DNA of 64,000 bases. It comes from JBAYIE01 sp041665785 (lineage in GTDB: Bacteria > Bacteroidota > Bacteroidia > UKL13-3). Below are positions 15,817-26,200 of this stretch, piece by piece. Numbering within the stretch: position 1 is the first letter of the stretch; every line of letters starts with the position of its first letter. Location of the stretch: assembly GCA_041665785.1 (NCBI GenBank), contig JBAYIE010000001.1, positions 1-64,000 of the forward strand. Reading direction: 5' to 3'. Both the position numbers and the translations under genes were made by a program. The notes beneath the pieces are model-generated. The model did no database searches and had not been told where the DNA came from. It saw only the letters and a program-made list of their open reading frames with translations.

Positions 15817-16770
15817 TTAAAATACCTCTTTGGCGATGGCTTTGGTGGCCTCACTAAGACCCATGGTGTAGTAATGCAATACCGGGACTCCGGCTGCTTT
15901 CAATTCTTTGGATTGTTGAATAGCCCATTCAATGCCAATTTGTTTGATGGCTTTATCGTCTTTGCAGGCATCAACGGCATCTACCAAATCCTGAGGCATA
16001 TCGATGTGAAATATTTTAGGCAAAGCAGTAAGTTGTTTGCGGTTGGCCAGGGGTTTCAACCCCGGAATAATGGGTATTTGAATACCGGCATCACGACAGC
16101 TTTTTACAAATGCAAGGAATTTTTTGTTATCGAAAAAGAGTTGGGTTACAATATAATCAGCACCTGCATCTACTTTCGACTTCAGCCACTTAATATCACT
16201 ATTCAGATTAGCGGCTTCGAAATGTTTCTCCGGATATCCGGCCACTCCGGTGCAAAAGTTTGTCGGTGTAGCGTTTTCGAGATCTTCATCCAGGTATTTG
16301 CCTTTGTTCATGTCTTTTACCTGATTCAACAATTCGAGCGAGTCTTTATTTCCATCCGGTTCCGGGATAAATGAACTTTCGTTTTTCATAGCATCTCCCC
16401 GAAGGACCAGAACGTTCTGAATGCCTAAGAAATTCAGATCAATGAGTGCGTTTTCGGTTTCTTCTTTACTGAATCCACCACAAATCAAATGTGGTACTGC
16501 TTCTACCTGATACCGATTCATCAACGCTGCGCAAATGGCAACAGTACCCGGACGCTTCCGCGTGTACACTTTATCAAATCCTCCTTCTTTACGTTTGCGT
16601 AAAATAAATTCTTCGCGGTGATAGGTGACATCTATGAACGCAGGCTTGAATTCCATCAACGGGTCTATTCCGTGGTACAGGGAATGAATGTCTTTTCCTT
16701 TCAACGGAGGCAAGATTTCGAAAGAGAACAAAGTATTTTCAGCGTTCTGGATGTATTCTGTAATTTTCAT
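15817..16770 (-). CDS. metF: Methylenetetrahydrofolate reductase
   Basis: The protein has 317 residues, a normal length for bacterial MetF. It reduces 5,10-methylene-THF to 5-methyl-THF with FAD and NAD(P)H, supplying methyl groups to methionine synthesis. Family features are visible: the N-terminal FSFEILPPLKG with the catalytic Glu, the FIDVTYH strand, the HLICGG and NVLVLRGD motifs, GVAGYPEKH with the FAD-contacting region, and GADYIVTQLFFD and IPIIPGL near the C-terminal half. It is transcribed alone from a TAGTTTTG box just upstream. Confidence 0.97.
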   Translation of the reverse strand: MKITEYIQNAENTLFSFEILPPLKGKDIHSLYHGIDPLMEFKPAFIDVTYHREEFILRKRKEGGFDKVYTRKRPGTVAICAALMNRYQVEAVPHLICGGFSKEETENALIDLNFLGIQNVLVLRGDAMKNESSFIPEPDGNKDSLELLNQVKDMNKGKYLDEDLENATPTNFCTGVAGYPEKHFEAANLNSDIKWLKSKVDAGADYIVTQLFFDNKKFLAFVKSCRDAGIQIPIIPGLKPLANRKQLTALPKIFHIDMPQDLVDAVDACKDDKAIKQIGIEWAIQQSKELKAAGVPVLHYYTMGLSEATKAIAKEVF

Positions 16771-16789
16771 GGTGTTATTGAGGGCGGTG

Positions 16790-16797
16790 CAAAACTA
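16790..16797 (-). promoter_or_regulatory. Predicted -7 box TAGTTTTG of metF
   Basis: The minus-strand sequence fits TAnnTTTG and lies about 20 bases upstream of the metF ATG. No good -33 TTG is seen. Confidence 0.45.
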
Positions 16798-16908
16798 TCG
16801 GTTTAATGAATATATCCATAATAATTTATGATGCCGATCAAAGGAATCAATGGCAAGTCAAAAACGTAAGTTCTGGCAAAGTAGTATATTGCCTCTTTTT
16901 AAAAAATA

Positions 16909-18078
16909 GTGCTGTTAATTACGCTTCTATTCTGGTTGAGTAGTGCATTGGTATTTCATTCCTATGTGGTCTATCCGCTCATCCTCCGTATTAAGTCCCG
17001 GGGACTGAAACAGGATTGCGACGACAACACCTTTGAGCCTTATGTAGATATATTGATGGCCGTTTACAATGCAGAAGCCATTCTGGAAGAGAAGGTGAGG
17101 AGTGCATTCCATTCGAATTATCCTGCGCAAAAAATCCGGTTTTATGTAGGATCAGATGCTTCAACGGATCAAACGAATGCCTTGTTGGCCCGTCTTGAAA
17201 AGGAATTTCCTCAATTGCAGGTTATTTATTTTGGTGAAAGAACAGGAAAGATAAAAGTGATCAATGCTTTGTTTGATGCGATTCAGGAAAAAGGATCGAC
17301 CGGGCATATTCTCATTTCAACCGATGTGACGGCGCTATTTCAACCGGATTGTATCCGAAATCTTGTCCGGCATTTTATCCATCAGGATATAGCTGCAGTG
17401 GGAGCCAATATTCTCAAAATGAAGCAACGGCCTGATGGAATTTCAAAGCAGGAAAAAGCTTATTACGATCGTGAACTCTTGATGAAACACGAAGAAGGGT
17501 TGATCTGGGGTACCTCTATTGGGGTATTCGGTGCTTGTTTTGCGATTCGGCCCGAAGATTTTAATCGTGTACCCGAGCACTATCTGGTCGATGATTTCTT
17601 CATCACCATGTCAATACTGGAACGGGAACGAAAAGTGGTGTATGATATGGATGCTTGTGTAACCATGAATCTGGCCAACGAGTCGCGTGTGGAATTTCGA
17701 CGCAAAGTAAGAATAGCCGCAGGAAATTTTCAAAACCTGTCGCGGTTTTATCCATTGTTGTTTCGCATGAATGGATTATCCTTTGCTTTTTTATCGCATA
17801 AGGTATTAAGATGGTTTGGTCCATTTTTACTGTTATCCAGCTTTATAACCAGCATTCTACTCTATAATGTATCGCCGGTCTATCAATGGGCAACCTGGTG
17901 TCAGATATTTCTGTTCTTCAGTCCGCTTCTTAATTTTGCACTCGAACGCATTCACATACACCAAAAGTTTTTGAAATTTATAGCGCATTTTTTTCTTATG
18001 AATCTGGGTATACTCTGCGGTTTTTTTAAATACCTGAGGGGAGTGAAGTCGAGTGTGTGGGAGCCGACGCGGAGGTAA
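16909..18078 (+). CDS. Family 2 glycosyltransferase, membrane-bound
   Basis: The protein has 389 residues from a GTG start. An N-terminal membrane helix (residues 1-23) precedes a GT-A domain: DILMAVYNAE, then the DAST motif, a STDVTALFQP acidic motif for metal/nucleotide sugar, and the VDDFFI acceptor/base motif. RRKVRIAAGNFQ resembles the QxxRW-like product site of processive enzymes. Two or three membrane helices follow near the C-terminus (about 290-310, 320-340 and 350-370). Such enzymes build cell-surface polysaccharides from UDP- or GDP-sugars. There are no polysaccharide genes next to it to specify the product. Confidence 0.88.
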   Translation: MLLITLLFWLSSALVFHSYVVYPLILRIKSRGLKQDCDDNTFEPYVDILMAVYNAEAILEEKVRSAFHSNYPAQKIRFYVGSDASTDQTNALLARLEKEFPQLQVIYFGERTGKIKVINALFDAIQEKGSTGHILISTDVTALFQPDCIRNLVRHFIHQDIAAVGANILKMKQRPDGISKQEKAYYDRELLMKHEEGLIWGTSIGVFGACFAIRPEDFNRVPEHYLVDDFFITMSILERERKVVYDMDACVTMNLANESRVEFRRKVRIAAGNFQNLSRFYPLLFRMNGLSFAFLSHKVLRWFGPFLLLSSFITSILLYNVSPVYQWATWCQIFLFFSPLLNFALERIHIHQKFLKFIAHFFLMNLGILCGFFKYLRGVKSSVWEPTRR

Positions 18079-18088
18079 GTCAGAATGA

Positions 18089-18200
18089 AAAATTAAGAAT
18101 TAAGAATTAAGAATGCATTACCCGCCATAGCTTTAGCGACGGCGGGAAAAATTAAGAATGCATTACCCTGCCATAGCGCAACGAAGGCGGGAAGAATGCA
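18089..18200. repeat. Tandem and palindromic intergenic repeat
   Basis: ATTAAGA is repeated in tandem three times. Two copies follow of a unit ATTAAGAATGCATTACC(C/T) joined to a palindrome (CCCGCC...GGCGGG in the first, CCTGCC...GGCGGG in the second). It fills the gap between the glycosyltransferase gene and sucA, which converge, and may serve as a bidirectional terminator. It resembles the short palindromic intergenic repeats common in this phylum. Confidence 0.6.
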
Positions 18201-18256
18201 CTGTCTTGTATCTTAATAAGGTGATGTTAGAAATGCAGGTAAAGTAGTTTTACCCA

Positions 18257-20977
18257 TTAAGCAAACGCTTCTTTTACCAATTGATTTTGTTCTCGTGTAT
18301 GGATCTTACTGAATCCGGTTGCCGGTGTTGCGCTTGATTTACGTGCAATCAAACGGAGTTTGAAATTGATATCCCAACGCAATAAAAAGGTCCAGGCGCC
18401 CATGTTTTTCGGTTCTTCCTGAACCCAGCAAAATTCCGCATCCTTGTACTTCCCGTAAATCGTTTTCATAAAATGATCAGGACAGGGATACAATTGTTCC
18501 AGCCGAACTATGGCTACATCTTTGCGTTGGTCTTTCTGTTGTTTCTCCAATAAATCGTAATACACCTTTCCGCTGCAAAACAATACCCTTTTCACTTTTT
18601 CCGGATCCACATAAGTATCATCAATTAACTCGCGGAAACCACCGGTTGTAAATTCATCAATGGAACTTACGCACGATGGATGACGCAATAAACTTTTGGG
18701 TGTCATGGCGATCAGGGGTACACGAATATTACGGTGTAATTGACGGCGCAGTGCATGAAACATATTCGCGGGAGTGGTACAATTGATTACCTGCCAGTTG
18801 GCTTTGGCGCTCAGCTGTAAATATCGTTCGAGCCTTGCCGACGAATGTTCAGGCCCTTGACCTTCATGTCCATGAGGCAATAATAAAACCAAACCACTGT
18901 GCCGTTTCCATTTTACTTCGGCACTGGAAATATATTGGTCAATGATGATTTGGGCTCCGTTAGAAAAATCACCAAACTGTGCTTCCCAAATAGTCAAAGC
19001 TTTGGGCGACGACCAGGAATATCCGAATTCAAAACCCAGAACGGCATATTCGCTCAGAATGGAGTTGTAGATTTCAAAGGTACTGGTTTGTTTGTCGTGC
19101 AGATGTTGAAGTGGAGAATATTCTTTTTCCGAATCTTCCTGCTTCAGAATTGCATGGCGATGCGAAAAAGTTCCGCGTTCCACATCCTGACCGCTCATAC
19201 GTACATCGTGACCTTCATCCAGCAATGTAGCATAGGCCATCCATTCTCCCATGGCCCAATCGTAGGAACCTGTTTCAATCATGTTTCTGCGATCGGCAAA
19301 CAGTTTTTGAACTTTACCAAATGCTTTAAAATCGTCGGGAATGGTGGTGATGGATTTGGCGAGTGTTTCGAATTTTTTACGTTCGACAGAAGTATCGGGC
19401 GACTGATAGAAATCTTTCTCAATGGCTGTTCGTATTCCATCCCATGCACTTTTTACAATGGAATTGGCGATAGAAGGTTCAGCACCTTTTGCAGATTCAA
19501 GTTTTACCTGCAACAGAGCACGGAAATCCTTTTCCATGGTTTTGGCCAGATCGGCTTCCACGCTACCGGCAGAGAGTAATTTCTCTGTATAAATTTCTCT
19601 CGGATTTTTGTGGGTAGCAATTATTTTGTAAAGGATGGGTTGCGTAAAGCGCGGTTCGTCGCCTTCGTTATGACCGTATTTACGATAACCCAACAAGTCA
19701 ATAAACACATCGCTGTTAAATTCCTGTCGGTATTCCATGGCCATGCGAATGGCAAATACCACGGCTTCGGCATCGTCGCCATTTACATGAAAAACAGGGC
19801 AGAGGGTGACTTTTGCGATATCGGTACAATACGTTGAGGTACGCGAATCGGTATAATTGGTTGTAAAACCAATTTGATTATTGGTAACAATATGCATACA
19901 GCCACCTACATTGTATGCTTTGTGACCGGCCATTTGCAGCACTTCATAAATAATTCCCTGACCTGAAATGGATGCATCGCCATGTATTAATATCGGACAA
20001 ACCTTATCGATATCGTGTTGAAAATGGTTCTTGATTTTGGCGCGTGCCATTCCTTTTACTACCGGATTCACTGTTTCAAGATGAGAAGGATTGGCAGCCA
20101 GATTGAGGCGAACCGCTTTTCCTTTACGCGTTACTATATCACTCGAAAATCCGAGGTGATACTTTACGTCTCCTTCAAAAAGACCGTCTTCGATGTATGC
20201 ATTGCCTTCAAACTCTTTGAAAATTTCTTCGTAGGTCTTGTTCATGATATTGGCCAGCACATTCAGGCGGCCACGATGCGCCATCCCCAAAACAAATTCG
20301 GCTACACCAAGTTCAGCTCCATATTCAATCACCGCATCCAATGCCGGTATCAGGCTTTCGAGACCTTCGAGTGAAAACCTTTTTTGTCCTACATACTTGG
20401 TATGAATAAAATTTTCAAATACCGTTGCCTGATTCAACTTCCGCAATATTTGCTGCTTGTCTTCCAGATTGAAACGGGGAATGTTTTGCGATTGCTCCAT
20501 GCGTTGTTGGAGCCATTCCACTTTTTTGGGATCACGGATATACACATATTCAGCTCCAATGGATTCGCAATACGTCTTCTGCAAATGGGCAATAATGTCT
20601 TTCAATTTAGCCGGACCTATCCCTAATTCAATGCCTGCATTAAATACCTTATCGAGGTCAGATGAAGAAAGATCGAAATTTACGAGATCGAGTGATGGTG
20701 TATATTGACGTCGTTCGCGAACCGGATTTGTTTTGGTAAACAAATGGCCACGGGTACGATACCCTTTAATCAGATTGAGTACATTGATTTCCTTCCGGAT
20801 ATCATCGGAAACAGAAAGTTCGGCGGTATTTCCGTTGAATCTTTGCTGACCCAGCTCAAATCCTTCGAAGAATTTGCGCCAACCAAAATCTACCGAATCA
20901 TTGTCGTGCAAATATTGTTGATACAGGTCATCAATTGCCCCAACATCCGCATTGCCTACATACGAGAATTTGTCCAT
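18257..20977 (-). CDS. sucA: 2-oxoglutarate dehydrogenase E1 component
   Basis: The protein has 906 residues from the ATG giving MDKFSYVGNADV. A start nine codons upstream would leave almost no room between it and the -7 box at 21002-21009. It is the thiamine diphosphate-dependent decarboxylase of the TCA-cycle 2-oxoglutarate dehydrogenase complex. Visible features are the N-terminal YLHDNDSVDFGWRKFFEG peptide that binds E2, the SLEGLESLIPALD region, MAHRGRLNVLAN, the ThDP site HGDASISGQGIIYE, NQIGFTT, and the C-terminal transketolase-like half with SALRRQLHRN-like substrate loops. No E2 (sucB) gene is next to it. The gene is followed by the palindromic repeat. Confidence 0.97.
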   Translation of the reverse strand: MDKFSYVGNADVGAIDDLYQQYLHDNDSVDFGWRKFFEGFELGQQRFNGNTAELSVSDDIRKEINVLNLIKGYRTRGHLFTKTNPVRERRQYTPSLDLVNFDLSSSDLDKVFNAGIELGIGPAKLKDIIAHLQKTYCESIGAEYVYIRDPKKVEWLQQRMEQSQNIPRFNLEDKQQILRKLNQATVFENFIHTKYVGQKRFSLEGLESLIPALDAVIEYGAELGVAEFVLGMAHRGRLNVLANIMNKTYEEIFKEFEGNAYIEDGLFEGDVKYHLGFSSDIVTRKGKAVRLNLAANPSHLETVNPVVKGMARAKIKNHFQHDIDKVCPILIHGDASISGQGIIYEVLQMAGHKAYNVGGCMHIVTNNQIGFTTNYTDSRTSTYCTDIAKVTLCPVFHVNGDDAEAVVFAIRMAMEYRQEFNSDVFIDLLGYRKYGHNEGDEPRFTQPILYKIIATHKNPREIYTEKLLSAGSVEADLAKTMEKDFRALLQVKLESAKGAEPSIANSIVKSAWDGIRTAIEKDFYQSPDTSVERKKFETLAKSITTIPDDFKAFGKVQKLFADRRNMIETGSYDWAMGEWMAYATLLDEGHDVRMSGQDVERGTFSHRHAILKQEDSEKEYSPLQHLHDKQTSTFEIYNSILSEYAVLGFEFGYSWSSPKALTIWEAQFGDFSNGAQIIIDQYISSAEVKWKRHSGLVLLLPHGHEGQGPEHSSARLERYLQLSAKANWQVINCTTPANMFHALRRQLHRNIRVPLIAMTPKSLLRHPSCVSSIDEFTTGGFRELIDDTYVDPEKVKRVLFCSGKVYYDLLEKQQKDQRKDVAIVRLEQLYPCPDHFMKTIYGKYKDAEFCWVQEEPKNMGAWTFLLRWDINFKLRLIARKSSATPATGFSKIHTREQNQLVKEAFA

Positions 20978-21001
20978 AAAATCTGTTCGCTGAATGAGCG
21001 G

Positions 21002-21009
21002 CAAAAATA
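21002..21009 (-). promoter_or_regulatory. Predicted -7 box TATTTTTG of sucA
   Basis: It fits TAnnTTTG on the minus strand, 24 bases upstream of the chosen sucA ATG, and lies in the short gap after the hydrolase gene. Confidence 0.45.
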
Positions 21010-21024
21010 GGGCAAATGCCGCAA

Positions 21025-22356
21025 TTACTGTGGAATATTTTTAATCCAGACAACAATATCCCTGATCACTATTGCATCCACATTGTGTCGTTCTTCGTAT
21101 TCGGCAACGGTTGATCGGGCAGTGCCTCTGAAGTACATGTGGTTGAGTCCCTGAAATACAGTAAAAGTGGCGTTTGGATTTTTTGCGAATGCCGTTTTCC
21201 AGGCTTCGAAATCGACCATCGTAACCTGATAATCCCTTTGCCCGTGCAGGAATAAAAGTTTTATGTCGGGCAAGGCATTTAACGAGTCAATCACATTCAG
21301 TTTATTCAGGTAAATCCAATAACTGGGAGCCACATTGAGGGGCATGGAATCAAACGGATCAGTTTCTTTCAGATCAGGACGCAATGAATAGACCAGATTT
21401 TGTTTGATGTTTTGTACCTGTTGCCATTTTTGCGAGCCAACCGGTTCAAAACCATGAAGGTAATCGAGTTGTTCGCACATGAGATCCTGAATTTTACGCG
21501 GTGTGCCCGAAGCTGATACAATACCGCGTACCTGACCCGAACGTTTTGCCGCAATAATAGCTGCCGTAACACCCTGACTATGTCCTAATAAAATAATGCG
21601 GTTGCTGTCTATTTCCGGTCTTTTTTTCAGGGCTTCAATAGCCAGCATTATATCTTCTACATATTCCTGTTCCAGTGTGAATTTATTTTTGAGATCGCCA
21701 CTTAAAAACAACGAACCAAAATTTGCGGTGCGTTTCGGATAACGAAATACAGCTATTTCATTCGAGGCTATTCCCCATGCCAGATCTTTATAAATCTTGT
21801 TGTGACCGTATGTGCCATCCATGTCCTGTGGACCGGAGCCCTGCACCACAATAACGAGGGGTAATTTATTGGCACCCTGTTTAACACTGAGCATTCCTTC
21901 TATTATGACCGGATAATTTCCAAATGCAATTTTGTATTCAACAAAGTTAAAGGTGTTGATATAATCGGGTACTTCATACTGGTGTTGACTTGGGTTTACA
22001 TATAGACCGGCTATTTTGGGTTCCGTATTGAAGGTAACCATTAACCGCATTTTCGCCTTTTCGAAAAACAGCACCATACTTACTGTGAGATATTCCCCGC
22101 GTTGTTCCAATTCCATTTTTCCGGTTGAATCGCAAGTACCATAACTGATCAGCAACGTTTGCCAGGTATCGGAAAGCCTGGCAGCCGGAAGGGCACGAAC
22201 CATGATCGAATCAAAGTAAGGAACAATACTGTCGGTTTGTTCGTGCATCAACCAACCGGCAACCTGTTGTGTAATTTTAACGCACTTGTCCCGATATTGA
22301 GCCTGAGCAAAACCCAATTGAAGGCAAAGAATAAGAAGGAATATAATTTTTCGCAT
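21025..22356 (-). CDS. Exported alpha/beta-hydrolase with N-terminal DUF3887-like domain
   Basis: The protein has 443 residues from the ATG opening the signal peptide MRKIIFLLILCLQLGFAQAQ; eleven residues upstream in frame are not signal-like. Residues about 25-125 resemble the DUF3887 domain often found before such hydrolases. The alpha/beta-hydrolase part shows LPLVIVVQGSGPQDMDG (oxyanion region), the nucleophile elbow GHSQG, a late acid in LFLHGQRDYQV, and the catalytic His in GLNHMYF. It probably hydrolyses esters or peptides in the periplasm. The substrate is not evident. Confidence 0.88.
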   Translation of the reverse strand: MRKIIFLLILCLQLGFAQAQYRDKCVKITQQVAGWLMHEQTDSIVPYFDSIMVRALPAARLSDTWQTLLISYGTCDSTGKMELEQRGEYLTVSMVLFFEKAKMRLMVTFNTEPKIAGLYVNPSQHQYEVPDYINTFNFVEYKIAFGNYPVIIEGMLSVKQGANKLPLVIVVQGSGPQDMDGTYGHNKIYKDLAWGIASNEIAVFRYPKRTANFGSLFLSGDLKNKFTLEQEYVEDIMLAIEALKKRPEIDSNRIILLGHSQGVTAAIIAAKRSGQVRGIVSASGTPRKIQDLMCEQLDYLHGFEPVGSQKWQQVQNIKQNLVYSLRPDLKETDPFDSMPLNVAPSYWIYLNKLNVIDSLNALPDIKLLFLHGQRDYQVTMVDFEAWKTAFAKNPNATFTVFQGLNHMYFRGTARSTVAEYEERHNVDAIVIRDIVVWIKNIPQ

Positions 22357-22451
22357 GGCTGATTGTCGAAGGTACAAAATTGATTGCACACCGAAACATA
22401 ACGAATTTCTTTCGTGGACTATACAGCGGTGAACAATAAAAAAGAATGGGT

Positions 22452-23012
22452 TTAAACCGACTTTGGACGGTATGTGTTTTTACTTCCTGCAACACCTTTG
22501 GTATTGGCTTTAGGAGCAGTACCTGTTTTAGGAGCAGTATTCTTAGGTGTTTTAGGCGCCTTGGCTTTCGGTTTATCATCTTCTGTATCGGCAGATTTTA
22601 TCTTCTCGGCCTCACCGGATTCGTCGGCAACTTTTACCAGCGTGGTAAAGTCAATGAATTCTTTCAGGGAATGAAACCAGGTAAGCAATTTACGGATATC
22701 GCTGTCGTATACACGCTCGCTGTCGAGGTTGATGGTTTCAATTAAAAATTTTCGCTGGGTTTCCATTGCTTCTTTGCTGGTTGGAACATCACCGCGCTCA
22801 TTGAGTTTGGTTAACACTTCGGCCAAAGGCATATCGCCATCCTGCGTATACATGGAGATGTCTTCGAGGATTGAAACTTTGTCCTGAATGCCGGTTGCAA
22901 ATCGTTTCGGGCTATCGCCAAACGACTCAACAATAAGGCCTGCTTTGGTTTTACCGATGATTTTATGTAATCCTCCGATTCCGGCTATCGATACAATATC
23001 TTTCAAATCCAT
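22452..23012 (-). CDS. DUF5606 family protein (Bacteroidota-specific)
   Basis: The protein has 186 residues. The N-terminal half (MDLKDIVSIAGIGGLHKII, FATGIQDKVSILEDISMYT, PLAEVLTKLNERG) matches the conserved DUF5606 family of the phylum. The function of the family is not known to me. The C-terminal third (about residues 130-186) is low-complexity, rich in Lys, Ala, Pro and Thr, and probably disordered. It has no signal peptide, so it is cytoplasmic. It has a good promoter of its own. Confidence 0.85.
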   Translation of the reverse strand: MDLKDIVSIAGIGGLHKIIGKTKAGLIVESFGDSPKRFATGIQDKVSILEDISMYTQDGDMPLAEVLTKLNERGDVPTSKEAMETQRKFLIETINLDSERVYDSDIRKLLTWFHSLKEFIDFTTLVKVADESGEAEKIKSADTEDDKPKAKAPKTPKNTAPKTGTAPKANTKGVAGSKNTYRPKSV

Positions 23013-23032
23013 GTTTTAGTGATTAGGGGAGG

Positions 23033-23062
23033 CAAAAATAGCTAAATTTTCTGAAGTGCAAA
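23033..23062 (-). promoter_or_regulatory. Promoter of the DUF5606 gene
   Basis: On the minus strand TTTG (23059-23062), 18 bases, then TATTTTTG (23033-23040) is a full match to the Bacteroidota -33/-7 pattern. It lies 20 bases before the ATG. Confidence 0.6.
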
Positions 23063-23176
23063 CCCCTGCACTCCGGATGCCCAAAAAGGATTGAAATGCC
23101 TGTGCGGGTTGAATGATGCGATCCGGCAACCTGATTCGTATCAGGGCACAAAACGCTATTTTTTACGTAAAACTAC

Positions 23177-23184
23177 TACCTTCG
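23177..23184 (+). promoter_or_regulatory. Predicted -7 box TACCTTCG of icmF
   Basis: It differs from TAnnTTTG at one position and lies 22 bases before the ATG at 23207. This supports that ATG rather than the TTG three codons upstream. Confidence 0.35.
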
Positions 23185-23206
23185 TCCCCTCATCTTTTTG
23201 AACCTT

Positions 23207-26200
23207 ATGGAAATTATTGAAGCATATAAACCCAAACATAAAATCAGGGTGGTTACGGCGGCGAGCTTATTCGACGGTCACGACGCAGCCATCAATATCA
23301 TGCGCCGGATTATACAGGCAAGCGGGGCAGAGGTGATCCATCTGGGTCACGATCGCAGTGCAGAAGAGGTGGTGGATACAGCCATACAGGAAGATGCCAA
23401 TGCCATTGCCATGACTTCATACCAGGGTGGACATGTTGAGTATTTTAAATACATGTATGATTTGCTGAAGCAAAAAGGGTGCGCTCATATCAAAATATTT
23501 GGAGGTGGAGGAGGAACTATATTACCTGAAGAAATTGAAGAATTGCAACAATATGGTATTTCCCGTATTTACCATCCAGATGACGGGCGTACCATGGGAT
23601 TGCAGGGTATGATCAACGACATGTTGCAGCAGTGTGATTTTGCAACCGGACAAAACCTGAACGGTGAATTAAAATTACTGGCAAAACAGGATTATAAAGC
23701 TATTGCGAGATTGATTTCAGCAGCTGAGAACGATCCCACCGGATTCAGCGACATGCATCAGGAATTGACCCATTCAGCAAAGCATGCCAAATCTCCGGTC
23801 CTGGGAATTACCGGTACAGGCGGTGCAGGTAAATCGTCGTTGGTGGATGAACTGGTTCGCCGGTTTTTACTGGATTTCAAAGAAAAAACTGTCGCTATTA
23901 TTTCCGTTGACCCCAGCAAACGCAAAACCGGTGGAGCTTTACTGGGAGATCGAATTCGCATGAATTCCATTAGCAATGCACGCGTTTATATGCGCTCGCT
24001 GGCTACACGTCAATCTAATCTGGCCTTATCGAAACATGTTCAGGAAGCCATAGATATTGTGAAATCAGCGGGTTTTGATTTAATCATACTGGAAACGTCC
24101 GGTATTGGTCAAAGCGATACGGAGATCATGGATCACAGCGATGTGGCACTGTATGTAATGACACCGGAATATGGTGCTGCTACCCAATTGGAAAAAATTG
24201 ACATGCTTGATTTTGCAGATATTATAGCGGTTAACAAATTTGATAAGAAGGGTTCACAAGACGCCTTGCGGGATGTGAAAAAGCAATACCAGCGTAACCA
24301 TAAACAATTTGATTTACCGGCTGAGAGCATGCCTGTTTATGGAACGATTGCATCGCAGTTTAACGATCCGGGAATGAACCGCTTGTATATAGCCGTGATG
24401 GATAAGTTGGTGGAGAAGACTTCAGCTGCCTTGAAATCTACCTACAAAATCAGCGACGAGATGAGTGAAAAGGTGTATATCATTCCACCGGCCCGCATTC
24501 GATACCTTTCAGAAATTTCAGAGAATAACCGCAATTATGATAAATGGGTTTTAAAGCAGGCTGAAATTGCAGATACTTTATTTGGATTGCACACCGCAAT
24601 TGAAACGATGCAATCTTCAAAACTTGAAGACCGCGACCGTCTGGTAAAGGTGCTGAAAGAAGCTTATCACGATGCCGAACTGAATCTGGATCCGCGCAAC
24701 AAACAATTGCTGGAAAGTTGGGAACAAAAGAAAAAACTTTACCGCGACGATTATTTTGTATTCAAGGTAAGAGACAAAGAACTGCGTATCAAAACACATA
24801 CCGAATCCCTGTCACATACACAGGTACCTAAAGTGGCAGTACCCGGTTTTAAAGCCTGGGGCGACGTGTTGCGGTGGGCTTTGCAGGAAAATTTCCCTGG
24901 CGAGTTTCCATACACTGCAGGTATTTATCCGTTCAAACGCGAAGGAGAAGATCCTACCCGCATGTTTGCCGGTGAAGGTGGACCCGAGCGTACCAACAAA
25001 CGATTTCATTATGTTTCGCTGGGAATGCCTGCAGCCCGTTTGAGTACGGCATTCGATTCGGTTACCTTATATGGGAACGACCCCGACCATCGTCCGGATA
25101 TTTATGGTAAAATCGGAAATTCGGGCGTAAGTGTCTGGAGTCTGGATGCAGCTAAGAAATTGTATTCAGGATTTGATTTGTCGGATCCTAAGACTTCAGT
25201 TTCCATGACCATTAATGGTCCGGCTGCAATAATCTGCGCTTTTTTTATGAATGCGGCCATTGATCAGCAATGCGAAAAATACATTCGCAAGCATGGACTG
25301 GAAAAGGAAGTAGAAGCTAAAATCAATGCAATTTTTAAAGAGCGGGGTACGGATCGTCCAACTTACAATGCTGAAATGCCGGAAGGAAATGACGGACTTG
25401 GATTGATGTTGCTGGGAGTTACGGGCGACATGGTATTGCCGGCTGAAGTGTATCAGAAAATAAAAACCGATACATTGAAGCAAGTCAGAGGAACGGTTCA
25501 GGCAGATATTTTAAAAGAAGATCAGGCACAAAACACCTGTATATTTTCTACCGAATTTTCTTTGCGTCTCATGGGTGATGTGCAGCAATATTTTATTGAT
25601 CAGGCTGTTCGAAATTTTTATTCCGTTTCCATCAGCGGATATCATATTGCCGAAGCAGGTGCAAATCCGATAACCCAATTGGCGTTAACGTTATCCAACG
25701 GTTTCACCTTTGTAGAATATTACCTGAGCAGGGGAATGCATATCGATGAGTTTGCTCCCAACTTGTCGTTTTTCTTCAGCAACGGAATCGATCCCGAATA
25801 TGCCGTAATAGGCCGCGTAGCCCGTCGAATCTGGGCAAAGGCCATGAAACTCAAGTATGGTGCCAACGAACGTTCACAAATGCTCAAGTACCATATTCAA
25901 ACTTCAGGACGTTCGCTGCATGCCCAGGAAATCGATTTCAATGATATACGCACGACGCTGCAAGCTTTGTATGCGATTTACGACAATTGCAATTCGTTGC
26001 ACACCAATGCATACGATGAGGCTATCACCACTCCAACAGAGGAATCGGTGCGCAGGGCTATGGCCATTCAATTGATCATCAACCGTGAACTGGGGTTGGC
26101 CAAAAACGAAAATCCTTTGCAGGGTTCATTCATCATTGAAGAATTAACCGATCTGGTTGAAGAGGCCGTATTGACGGAGTTCGACCGCATTACTGAACGT

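Noticed and set aside
20015..20374. Plus-strand ORFs inside sucA, and similar shadows inside dnaE, secDF and icmF
   Set aside because: They lie opposite strongly conserved genes and owe their length to codon bias of the true frame.
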